Source: PALSA-1355 sp031400775
GTDB taxonomy: Bacteria > Planctomycetota > Planctomycetia > Pirellulales > PALSA-1355
Direction: 5' to 3'
Assembly: GCA_031400775.1 (NCBI GenBank)
Contig: JANNQN010000302.1
Coordinates: 1 to 14,939 of the forward strand
Length of the DNA: 14,939 nt
Numbering within the stretch: position 1 is the stretch's first letter; each line of letters opens with the position of its first letter. The position numbers were made by a program, and so were the translations under genes. This document shows positions 1 through 7,175 of the stretch, piece after piece. Under the pieces are notes generated by a model, which saw only the letters and a program-made list of their open reading frames with translations, had not been told where the DNA came from and made no database searches.

Positions 1-1053
1 CATCACCCATTGGCTCATGAAGATCGTGGTGCCGGCCGGAATCGTGTATCCGCCCAACTCGAACTCGGCCACGTTCTCGCGGCCGATCATGAAGGCCGGC
101 GGATACAATCGCATGGCTTCCTGCACGATCCGCCCGGCGACCGGCAATCGCGCGAGATCCGCAACCTCCGGCAACTGGCCCGCCAACACGGTGTCCAGCT
201 CGGCGTGCAGGCGCGCTTGCTCGTGCGGATGGTTGGCCAGCAGAAACAGGGTCCACGAAAGCGTGATCGCAGTTGTCTCGTGCCCGGCCAGCAGGAAGGT
301 GCGGACTTCGTCGAGCAATTGCTCGTCGGTCATTTGGCTGCCGTCCTCATCGCGGGCGTGCAGCATCAACGACAATAAATCAGTGCGCGGCTCGGTCTCG
401 TGCCGACGCCGATCGATGATCTGCCGCACGACCCTATTCAGCCCGCGGACCGCCGCGCGTGCTTTGCGATTGCCGCTGGTCGGAATCCAACTTGGCAATG
501 GAATCCGCCGGCTGAAGTTCGCTCCAAAGCTGCGCAGCGCCAGCAGCAGCGACTCGCCGATTTCGTGCGATTGCTCGGTAACGTCGGCGCCGAACAAGGT
601 GCGGGCCACGATGTCGAGCGTCACCTGCATCATGTCGGCATGAATGTCGCGCGTTTCGCCGTCGCGCCAGTTGGTCAGCATGCGGACCGCGGACGACACC
701 ATGTCGGGACCGTACCCAGCGATCCGCTCGGCCTGAAACGCGCCGGCAGCAAGGCGGCGTTGCCGCAGCCAGAATGAGCCCTCGCTCGTGAGCAGGCCAT
801 TTCCCAACACGGCCCGCGTGAAGCGAAACGCAAACGGCTTGACGAAATTGCGGCTGTTTTTGACCAGCACCGATTCGATCAGATCGGGATGGTTGACGAG
901 CAGGCAGGGCCGACGCCCGAGGCGAAACGAAACGACGTCGCCATACTGCCGGGCCGAGCGCTCCAGAAAGCCCAGCAAGTCGGTGCGAAACTCCCGAAAG
1001 CTGCCGGTCAGGATTCGCTGCGGCGGTCCGGGAGGGCGGGCTGGCACTTTCAT
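1..1053 (-). CDS. Cytochrome P450, C-terminal part beyond the window
   Basis: Reading the minus strand from the ATG at 1053 gives 351 open codons to the window edge, with no stop. It is a haem-thiolate monooxygenase. The N-terminus is proline-rich (PARPPGPP) and has no membrane anchor, so the protein is probably soluble. The C-helix WxxxR is at W95/R99. The I-helix oxygen-activation motif AGHETT is at residues 256-261, and the K-helix ExxR is EAMR at 312-315, followed by LYPP. The stretch near residues 331-351 (ELGGYTIPAGTTIFMSQWVM) is the usual region before the haem-binding cysteine loop. That loop and about 100 residues are cut off by the edge, so integrity cannot be judged. No ferredoxin or reductase gene is visible. 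The gene lies 162 bases downstream of the LarA-like gene on the same strand. A weak -10-like TATGCT lies at 1138-1143 on the minus strand. The substrate is unknown. The family call is firm. Confidence 0.95.
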   Translation of the reverse strand, partial: MKVPARPPGPPQRILTGSFREFRTDLLGFLERSARQYGDVVSFRLGRRPCLLVNHPDLIESVLVKNSRNFVKPFAFRFTRAVLGNGLLTSEGSFWLRQRRLAAGAFQAERIAGYGPDMVSSAVRMLTNWRDGETRDIHADMMQVTLDIVARTLFGADVTEQSHEIGESLLLALRSFGANFSRRIPLPSWIPTSGNRKARAAVRGLNRVVRQIIDRRRHETEPRTDLLSLMLHARDEDGSQMTDEQLLDEVRTFLLAGHETTAITLSWTLFLLANHPHEQARLHAELDTVLAGQLPEVADLARLPVAGRIVQEAMRLYPPAFMIGRENVAEFELGGYTIPAGTTIFMSQWVM

Positions 1054-1215
1054 GGCGGATGACGTCGGAAGTTCGTGAAGGAAGTCTGCCCGTCGGTCGC
1101 CGGATCGATCATTTGATTCCAGTGCCGAGGACTCTCAAGCATACCGCCCGCGGCCGGTTGTTGCACGGCGGGATTCGCCGAAAGCCTTGGCGGGCCCGGA
1201 GCGCATCGCCGCGAG

Positions 1216-2523
1216 TCAGGCGCCAAATCCGCCGGCGCGGCCGTAGAGCTTCTCGCGCGTGGCCCACAAGCCGGCCGATGGCGTGGGAATGAAGAAGAAA
1301 CGTTCGCCGTCAGCCAGCGTATTCCAGCCCTGCTTGAGTCGCTCGGGCTGATAGCGAGCCAGTGTCTTGGCCAGATCGGCATATTGAAAGTTGACGCCCT
1401 CGATTTCCGCGGCCGTGAGATGGCCCGGGGCGTAGGTGACCGTAAAGCGATCTTCCGACGAGCCGTGGATCAGATGCGCGGTTGCGTGCCCCAGGTCTTG
1501 CATGTCGGCATTCACGCGGTATCCGGCGACCACCTTGGGCGTGCCGCAATAGCCATACTTGCGAATGAAGCGATCGACCTCGGGCTGCTCGCCGAAACGT
1601 TTCAAGCCCGGCGCGATCACGATCAACTCGCCTCCGTCGGCCAGCGCCATCCGCGTGCGATAGACCGCTTTGTTCGCGACCCAGGTGCTGACGAATTCGT
1701 CGGCTTGCATCACGCACACGATCCGCTCGACCGGTTCTTCGAAGATCGTGATGTTTTCGTCTCGCGATTGCCGGGCCGCCTGCAAATACGTTTCCAGATC
1801 GTCGCCGACGTACAGGCCCGTGTGTACCAACTCGTCGTTGGCATTGCGGGCCATCACGACCTGCACATACACGTCGGGCAGCCGGCCGAGAAAATCGGCC
1901 TCGGCTTTGTTGAAGCAAGCCCGGGTGGGAGTCACCAGGTTGCCCAGGTTGTTCTCGATACCGCAGGTCGCGGCCAGCATGTGCGAGGCGCAGATCGTGT
2001 CTTTGCCACCCAAGCCGATGAAGTAATTCTTGTTGTGATTGGCAAAGCCGAGCACCTCGTGGGGCACGACGTGGCCGACGTTGATGACCAAATCCCAAGG
2101 CTCCTCGATCAACATCCGGTTGAGCAGGATCGGGATCGGCCAATCGGCCACTCCGCCGCAAGCCTGCTTGACGAACTCAGCCGAGACCTCGCCCACACGC
2201 ACGCATCCCTCGCGCCAGTCGTGCGCGCGGATTCGCTCCTGTGGGATCGAGCCGAACATACGGCAGTTTTCCTCGACCGTATGCGGCACGTGCTGGCCCA
2301 GCGTGGGAATGACGTGGACCTCGGCCTCAGGCGATAACTCCTGATACAGCAGCTCCGTCAACCGGCCCACGCCTGAGTGGGCCCGCGTTATATCCGGCGG
2401 CAGCAGCAGCACGCGGCGCGGGCGCGCGCAGATGCGAGTGCGCGCCTCGGCGACCGTTTGCCGCATCAATTCGGCCATGCGAGCGGCGCCGATCTCGGGA
2501 GACTTTTCGGAAATCCAAGGCAT
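1216..2523 (-). CDS. Lactate racemase domain (LarA-like, DUF2088) protein
   Basis: A 435-residue protein from the ATG at 2523, close to the roughly 420-430 residues of LarA. LarA is a nickel enzyme that racemises 2-hydroxyacids using a nickel-pincer nucleotide bound to a lysine. Visible here are PPDITRAHSG at residues 42-51 (the LarA DxTR region), TLGQH ending at H78, GHVVPH ending at H155, then GFANHNKNYF with K165, and H181. The spacing H155-K165 (10) and K165-H181 (16) equals LarA H174-K184-H200 as I recall it, and H78 matches H108. The whole nickel site therefore appears to be kept. The glycine-rich GFSGGRK loop of LarA is here GFANHNK, which marks a divergent subfamily. No larB, larC or larE is in the window, so the cofactor must come from elsewhere. 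The true substrate is unknown and may be another alpha-hydroxyacid. The Shine-Dalgarno sequence is weak. The gene starts 80 bases after the aminopeptidase stop and may be co-transcribed with it. Confidence 0.9.
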   Translation of the reverse strand: MPWISEKSPEIGAARMAELMRQTVAEARTRICARPRRVLLLPPDITRAHSGVGRLTELLYQELSPEAEVHVIPTLGQHVPHTVEENCRMFGSIPQERIRAHDWREGCVRVGEVSAEFVKQACGGVADWPIPILLNRMLIEEPWDLVINVGHVVPHEVLGFANHNKNYFIGLGGKDTICASHMLAATCGIENNLGNLVTPTRACFNKAEADFLGRLPDVYVQVVMARNANDELVHTGLYVGDDLETYLQAARQSRDENITIFEEPVERIVCVMQADEFVSTWVANKAVYRTRMALADGGELIVIAPGLKRFGEQPEVDRFIRKYGYCGTPKVVAGYRVNADMQDLGHATAHLIHGSSEDRFTVTYAPGHLTAAEIEGVNFQYADLAKTLARYQPERLKQGWNTLADGERFFFIPTPSAGLWATREKLYGRAGGFGA

Positions 2524-2589
2524 TGCTAGAAACCTGAGGGACGAAGCAAGAAGGGGCGTCGGTAACCGCGACTAGTATTGTGCGAATGG

Positions 2590-2605
2590 AGACCGAGCGC
2601 GGTCT
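2590..2605 (-). other. Small hairpin overlapping the aminopeptidase stop codon
   Basis: A perfect 6-bp inverted repeat, AGACCG and CGGTCT with a 4-base loop, overlaps the TAG stop of the aminopeptidase gene. No T-run follows it on the minus strand, so it is not a canonical intrinsic terminator. It could stabilise an mRNA 3' end or be chance. It sits in the short gap before the LarA-like gene. Confidence 0.3.
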
Positions 2606-4064
2606 AGGCCTTCCACTGCCGCGCGACTTCTACCAGCGTGCGCACGAACTGGCCGCTGGCTCCGCCGTCGCACCAGGGCTTGGCCTTGTCGCGAAACGCC
2701 GGGCCGGCGATGTCGATGTGAGCCCAGGGGGTCTTGCCGACGAATTGCTCGAGAAACTTGGCGGCCGTGATCGCGCCGCCCCAGCGCCCGTCGCCGACGT
2801 TCTTGATATCCGCGACTTCGCTTTTGATCAGCTCGTCGTACACGTCCGCGTACATGGGCAACTGCCAGATGGGTTCGCCCACTTTTCGCGCCGCTTCGAT
2901 TACCGAGTCGCACCAGGTTTGCTGGTTCGTCATCACGCCGGCTACCTCGGTGCCCAGCGCGACGACGCAAGCGCCAGTCAGCGTGGCCAGATCGATGATC
3001 TTGCTGACCCCTAAGTCCACGGCCAGCGAAAGCAAATCGGCCAGCACCAGCCGGCCCTCGGCGTCCGTGTTGTGGACCTCGATCGTGCGGCCATTGCGGG
3101 CGCGCAGCACGTCGCCCAGCTTCATGGCTGCCGGACCGGTCATGTTTTCCACCAGCCCCGCGATGCCGACCACGTTGATCGGCAGTTTGAGTTGTGCGAT
3201 GGCTTGCATGGCGCCGACCATGGTCGATGCTCCTGCCTTGTCGCACTTCATGGTGAGCATTCCGTCGGGCGTCTTGAGCGACAATCCGCCGGAATCGAAC
3301 GTCACGCCTTTGCCGACGATGGCCAAGGTGGGCGCGTCGGGACTGGCGCCATGATGGCGCAAAATCACGAGTCGCGCCGGGCGGTTCGAGCCCTTGGCGA
3401 CGGCCAGCATGGCGCCGCAGCGCTCGGTCTCCAATCGCTTTTCGTCCCAGATTTCAATTTGCAGACCGTTTTGTGCGGCGACTTCCGCGGCGCGCTCGGC
3501 AAACGTCTCCGGATAGATCACGTCGGCTGGTTCATTGACCAATCGCCGTGTGATGTTGACGCTGTCGCCCAGGATTCGGCCGCTGGCGATCGCCGCTTCG
3601 GTGCCGCCGGACCAGGCCAGTTTCTCGAATGGATGGCGAGACTTGTCCGCGCGGTACAGATCCTGGCCGATGCAGCCGACCAGCGCACCGCACACGCCGC
3701 TTTCGGTGAATTCGGTCGGCCAGCTTTCGTCGAGGAAAAAAGCCACGCTCGACCGCGGTTTGCCGGCCAGGTGTCGGGCGGCGGCGGCCGAGCAGCGAAA
3801 CGCCGCGCCGGCGTCAAAACGGTCCTTCTTGCCCAGGCCGATCACCAGGGCCTGTCGGGCCCGGCCCACTCCCACCAGCAATGATGCTGTTTCGTAGCTC
3901 CGAGCGGTAAATTCCTTCCGCTCGATGAGGCCGCGAATCGCGCCGCCCAGCGCCGCGTCGACTTCGGCAGCCGCGCCGGCCAAGGGAGTTGCCTCAAAAA
4001 CTCCGACTACAATCGCGTCGGCTTCGGTTTGGGTGACGGAGGATTGAATCCGCTGGATCTGCAC
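2604..4064 (-). CDS. pepA: Leucyl aminopeptidase (M17 family, cytosol aminopeptidase)
   Basis: A zinc/manganese-dependent cytosolic aminopeptidase that removes N-terminal residues from peptides. The C-terminal catalytic domain has all the usual blocks: VGKGVTFDSGGLSLK with the metal-binding Asp, MKCDKAGAS with the metal-binding Lys and Asp, the family signature NTDAEGR, LATLTGA, and the late DGRWGGAITAAKFL block. The length, about 486 residues, is normal for the family. The open frame reaches a TTG at 4097, but I prefer the GTG at 4064 (protein start MQIQRIQSS). That start has AAGG about 9 bases upstream, it fits the family's N-terminus, and a candidate promoter at 4115-4143 would start transcription only about 11 bases before the TTG. 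The gene is divergent from the UbiD-family gene. The function is confident; the exact start is moderate. Confidence 0.95.
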   Translation of the reverse strand: MQIQRIQSSVTQTEADAIVVGVFEATPLAGAAAEVDAALGGAIRGLIERKEFTARSYETASLLVGVGRARQALVIGLGKKDRFDAGAAFRCSAAAARHLAGKPRSSVAFFLDESWPTEFTESGVCGALVGCIGQDLYRADKSRHPFEKLAWSGGTEAAIASGRILGDSVNITRRLVNEPADVIYPETFAERAAEVAAQNGLQIEIWDEKRLETERCGAMLAVAKGSNRPARLVILRHHGASPDAPTLAIVGKGVTFDSGGLSLKTPDGMLTMKCDKAGASTMVGAMQAIAQLKLPINVVGIAGLVENMTGPAAMKLGDVLRARNGRTIEVHNTDAEGRLVLADLLSLAVDLGVSKIIDLATLTGACVVALGTEVAGVMTNQQTWCDSVIEAARKVGEPIWQLPMYADVYDELIKSEVADIKNVGDGRWGGAITAAKFLEQFVGKTPWAHIDIAGPAFRDKAKPWCDGGASGQFVRTLVEVARQWKA

Positions 4065-4114
4065 GGGCAGCGCCTTTCGCAATGAGAATGATGGCAAGAT
4101 GGCAAGGAGGTAGC

Positions 4115-4143
4115 ATTCTAGCCCCCGCGCCGCAAGAAATCAG
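4115..4143 (-). promoter_or_regulatory. Candidate sigma70-type promoter for the aminopeptidase gene
   Basis: On the minus strand, CTGATT (4143-4138) and TAGAAT (4120-4115) are separated by 17 bases. The -10 matches 5 of 6 consensus bases; the -35 is weak at 3 of 6. Transcription would start near 4108, giving a leader of about 44 bases to the GTG at 4064. The -10 sits in GGCTAGAAT, close to the GGCTACAAT seen before the DUF1501 gene. Confidence 0.35.
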
Positions 4144-4258
4144 CCGCAAAAACTACTCATGCGCCCTTCCACCCTTTGCGCTGGGTGCCGTAAGCTACCC
4201 CACAGACGCTCTGTCTTCGACAACGCCGCAGCCGCAAGCAAATCTCGAATCTGCCCGC

Positions 4259-6085
4259 ATGGGTTACCGCACTCTACGAGCCTGCTTGAACGATCTGGAG
4301 AAGGGCAGGCAATTGGTGCGCATCGAGACGGAGGTCGACCCATCGCTCGAGGCGGCCGAAATCCAGCGGCGGGTCTTTCAGGCCGGCGGCCCCGCGATCT
4401 ACTTCGCCCGCGTCAAGGGCTGCCAGTTTCCGATGGTCAGCAATATCTTTGGCACCATGGACCGGGTGCGGTTTATCTTTCGCGACACGCTCGCCTCGGT
4501 CCGGCAGTTGATGGAGCTCAAGGCCGATCCCGGTCAGCTAGTCCGCCGGCCGTGGCGCCTGACGCGCCTTTTGCCGACACTATGGAACGCGCGGCCCCGG
4601 CCGGTCGCCTCCGGGCCAATCCTGTCGGGCGTCACCTCGATCGATCGGTTGCCGCAATTGAAATCGTGGCCGGACGATGGCGGCGCATTCATCACGCTGC
4701 CGCAGGTCTACACCGAAGACGCGGAACATCCCGGCTGGCAGCGCTCGAACCTGGGCATGTATCGCGTGCAGCTTTCCGGCGGCCAGTACCAGCCAAATGA
4801 AGAGGTGGGGCTGCATTATCAGATTCATCGCGGCATCGGCGTACACCATGCGGCCGCCATTCGTCGTGGCGAGCCGTTACGGTTGAATATCTTTGTCGGC
4901 GGCGCCCCGGCCATGAGCGTGGCCGCGGTGATGCCGCTGCCCGAGGGACTGCCCGAGTTGGCGTTCGCCGGCGCCTTGGGCGGACATCGAATCAAGCTCG
5001 TCGCTCGCCAAGGACAATTGCCGATTTACGCCGAAGCCGATTTTTGCATCACGGGCGTCGTCGAACCAGACCTCCGATTGCCCGAGGGTCCCTTTGGCGA
5101 TCACCTGGGCTACTACAGCCTGGCACACGAGTTTCCCGTGTTGCGCGTGGAGAAGGTGTGGCACAGGCCCGATGCGATCTGGCCGTTTACGGTCGTCGGC
5201 CGGCCTCCGCAAGAAGACACGATGTTCGGCAAGTTGATTCACGAGATAACCGAGCCGGTCGTGGGCAGCCTGATCCCGGGCTTGCATGCGGTGCATGCCG
5301 TTGACGCGGCCGGAGTTCACCCGCTGCTGTTGGCCATTGGCAGCGAACGCTACACGCCGTATTTGGAACGCCGCCGGCCGCAAGAGTTGTTGACCACGGC
5401 CAACGCGATCCTGGGGCAGGGGCAACTCTCGCTGGCCAAGTATTTGTGGATCGCCGCTCGCGAGGATGACGAGCACTTGGACGTGAACGACGTGGCGGCC
5501 ATGCTTCACCATATGCTCGAACGGGTCGATTGGACTCGCGACTTGCACTTTCAGACTTGCACGACGCTCGACACGCTCGATTACTCCGGTGACGCGATGA
5601 ACGAAGGCTCGAAGCTGGTGATCGCCGCGGTGGGCCGGCCTGTGCGGCAGTTGCCCGACGAGATCGGCTCGCTGCGACTGCCCGACGGTTTTGGAAACCC
5701 GCGAGCTTGCCTCCCCGGCGTGCTGGCGGTTGAGTCGCCGCGATATGGTTCCGAGCCGGGTGCTGTCGAGCGTTTTTGTGCGGCGCTGTCCCCACAGGAT
5801 TCGATCAACCGTTTTCCGCTCGTCGTCATCGTCGACGACGCAGAGTTCACGGGCCGCACGCTGAACAATTTCGTATGGGTCACGTTCACTCGCAGCAACC
5901 CGGCGGCGGACGTGCATGGAATCGGCGCCGAGACTCGGCAGAAACATTGGGGCTGCCGGGGTTCGCTGGTTATCGACGCTCGTATCAAGCCGCACCACGC
6001 GCCCCCGCTGGTCGAAGATCCCGAAGTGACGCGGCGGGTTGACGCATTGGGCGCCGCCGGCGGGCCGCTGGCCGGAATTATTTGA
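4259..6085 (+). CDS. UbiD-family prenylated-FMN-dependent decarboxylase
   Basis: A 608-residue protein of the UbiD/Fdc1 family, which decarboxylates (or carboxylates) aromatic and unsaturated acids with prenylated FMN made by UbiX. The start is the ATG at 4259 (MGYRTLRACLNDLEK), the usual family N-terminus. The frame extends upstream to 4082, but that part is low in family character and overlaps the aminopeptidase promoter. NLGMYR at 164-169 supplies N164 and R169, H187 lies 18 residues on, and EGPFGD at 276-281 supplies the acidic pair. These match Fdc1 N168, R173, H191, E277 and E282 (Asp here) in order and nearly in spacing. At about 610 residues it is longer than E. coli UbiD (about 497), resembling the decarboxylases linked to futalosine-route menaquinone synthesis. 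That role is a guess, since no mqn or ubiX gene is nearby. The next gene follows after 10 bases. Confidence 0.9.
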   Translation: MGYRTLRACLNDLEKGRQLVRIETEVDPSLEAAEIQRRVFQAGGPAIYFARVKGCQFPMVSNIFGTMDRVRFIFRDTLASVRQLMELKADPGQLVRRPWRLTRLLPTLWNARPRPVASGPILSGVTSIDRLPQLKSWPDDGGAFITLPQVYTEDAEHPGWQRSNLGMYRVQLSGGQYQPNEEVGLHYQIHRGIGVHHAAAIRRGEPLRLNIFVGGAPAMSVAAVMPLPEGLPELAFAGALGGHRIKLVARQGQLPIYAEADFCITGVVEPDLRLPEGPFGDHLGYYSLAHEFPVLRVEKVWHRPDAIWPFTVVGRPPQEDTMFGKLIHEITEPVVGSLIPGLHAVHAVDAAGVHPLLLAIGSERYTPYLERRRPQELLTTANAILGQGQLSLAKYLWIAAREDDEHLDVNDVAAMLHHMLERVDWTRDLHFQTCTTLDTLDYSGDAMNEGSKLVIAAVGRPVRQLPDEIGSLRLPDGFGNPRACLPGVLAVESPRYGSEPGAVERFCAALSPQDSINRFPLVVIVDDAEFTGRTLNNFVWVTFTRSNPAADVHGIGAETRQKHWGCRGSLVIDARIKPHHAPPLVEDPEVTRRVDALGAAGGPLAGII

Positions 6086-6095
6086 GTTGTTGCCG

Positions 6096-7163
6096 ATGAA
6101 CTTTGCCTGGACCGACATCTTCAGCCACGACTTGCAGGTCAACGCGGCAGGGCGTTGGTTTCTGATCGCGATCGCGGCCGTTCTGGGGGGCATCTTCGGC
6201 AGCTTTATAAATGTGGTGGCCTATCGCTTGCCGCTCGGGATGAGCCTGAGTCGACCGGGTTCGCATTGCCCGACGTGTCAGCGGCCGATTCACTGGTACG
6301 ACAACGTGCCGGTGCTGGGTTGGATTCGACTGGGCGGGCGCTGCCGCAATTGCGGGGCGAGGATTTCGGCCCGCTATCCGCTGATCGAAGCGGCCGTGGC
6401 CGTCGTGGGTACTCTGTTGGCCTGGCAGGCGACCGGCAGTTGGATTCCCGACGCGTCGGTCGAAGGTGGCGGCATCTTTCAGGTGGATGTCGTGCAATTC
6501 GCGTTTCACTTGCTGCTGATGTGTACGCTCATTGCCGTGGCGCTGATCGAGTTTGATGGCCACGTGCCGCCCGTGCGGCTGATCTGGCTGCCATGCGGTG
6601 TTGGGCTGCTGATGCTGCTGCTCTGGCCGAGCCTGCAACCGGTGGCGGAATGGGTCGAGCGCGATGGAGCCTGGGCCGGATTGAGCGGGATGCTGGCGGC
6701 GGTGGCCATCGGCGCGGGACCGTGGCTGTGCGCGTGGATGAGCAAGCGGCGGTCTGGAATCGCAAATGCTAATGCCGGTCTAGGAGAGCTGGTGCTGGTC
6801 GGCGCATTTTTGGGTGACCGCGCTGTGGTCGCAATCGGTGTGGTAAGCATGGCAGCGTTCTTTGTAATGCAACTGGCGACACGGGCGGCCTTCTTGCGTT
6901 CGCCCCCTCACCCCGGCCCTCTCCCGCGGAGGGGAGAGGGAGAATTCAGACAAGAGACCCCGGCAGGGAGTTGCGGCTGGGCGGGGTGTCTGGCAGCGGT
7001 TACGCTGATCTGGCTGCTGGTGGATCCGAGTGTGCTGCCCGAAAGCCCTGCATGGTTGCAACACGCCGGCAACCGGCCGCTTGCGGCGGCGGCTCTAATG
7101 ACCGTTCTGGCGGCGGTGCTGACGGTCGTGCCGCGTCGTCGCCCTTTGTCCGCCCAACGGTGA
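6096..7163 (+). CDS. Prepilin peptidase-like (A24) membrane protein with degenerate active site
   Basis: A 355-residue polytopic inner-membrane protein related to PilD/GspO, which cleave and N-methylate type IV pilins and type II secretion pseudopilins. Start chosen at ATG 6096, 10 bases after the UbiD stop; an upstream TTG at 6039 would overlap that gene. A first membrane helix (about 21-43) contains the family's GGIFGSFINVVAYRLP. It is followed by the cytoplasmic zinc loop with C58, C61, C83 and C86 in the exact CxxC-21-CxxC spacing of PilD. About seven more hydrophobic segments follow. The peptidase motifs are altered: the usual DxDxxxxPD region reads EFDGHVPP (152-159), and the catalytic GxGD reads GLGE (228-231), within GLGELVLVGAFLG. 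Residues 269-283 (SPPHPGPLPRRGEGE) are encoded by an inserted palindromic repeat. It may be inactive, or a divergent peptidase using Glu. No pilin or secretion gene is in the window. Confidence 0.85.
   Translation: MNFAWTDIFSHDLQVNAAGRWFLIAIAAVLGGIFGSFINVVAYRLPLGMSLSRPGSHCPTCQRPIHWYDNVPVLGWIRLGGRCRNCGARISARYPLIEAAVAVVGTLLAWQATGSWIPDASVEGGGIFQVDVVQFAFHLLLMCTLIAVALIEFDGHVPPVRLIWLPCGVGLLMLLLWPSLQPVAEWVERDGAWAGLSGMLAAVAIGAGPWLCAWMSKRRSGIANANAGLGELVLVGAFLGDRAVVAIGVVSMAAFFVMQLATRAAFLRSPPHPGPLPRRGEGEFRQETPAGSCGWAGCLAAVTLIWLLVDPSVLPESPAWLQHAGNRPLAAAALMTVLAAVLTVVPRRRPLSAQR
6904..6943 (+). repeat. Dispersed palindromic repeat inserted in-frame in the prepilin peptidase-like gene
   Basis: The segment CCCTCACCCCGGCCCTC onward contains CCCTCTCCC (6917-6925) and its exact complement GGGAGAGGG (6932-6940) around a 6-base loop. 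Sequence of this form, translating as PHPGPLPxxGEGE, is a familiar dispersed intergenic repeat in many GC-rich bacteria, from general knowledge. Here it lies inside a gene and keeps the frame, in a loop between hydrophobic segments. I see no second copy in the window. Confidence 0.65.
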
Positions 7164-7175
7164 GAGGAGAAACCG

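Noticed and set aside
1384..2337. 317-codon plus-strand open frame opposite the LarA-like gene
   Set aside because: A shadow frame in GC-rich coding sequence; the minus-strand protein has the conserved motifs.
4082..4258. 59-residue N-terminal extension of the UbiD-family protein
   Set aside because: Overlaps the divergent promoter region and lacks family character; the family N-terminus begins at 4259.
4877..6193. 438-codon minus-strand open frame opposite the UbiD-family gene
   Set aside because: A shadow of the strongly supported plus-strand gene; the translation has no recognisable motifs.
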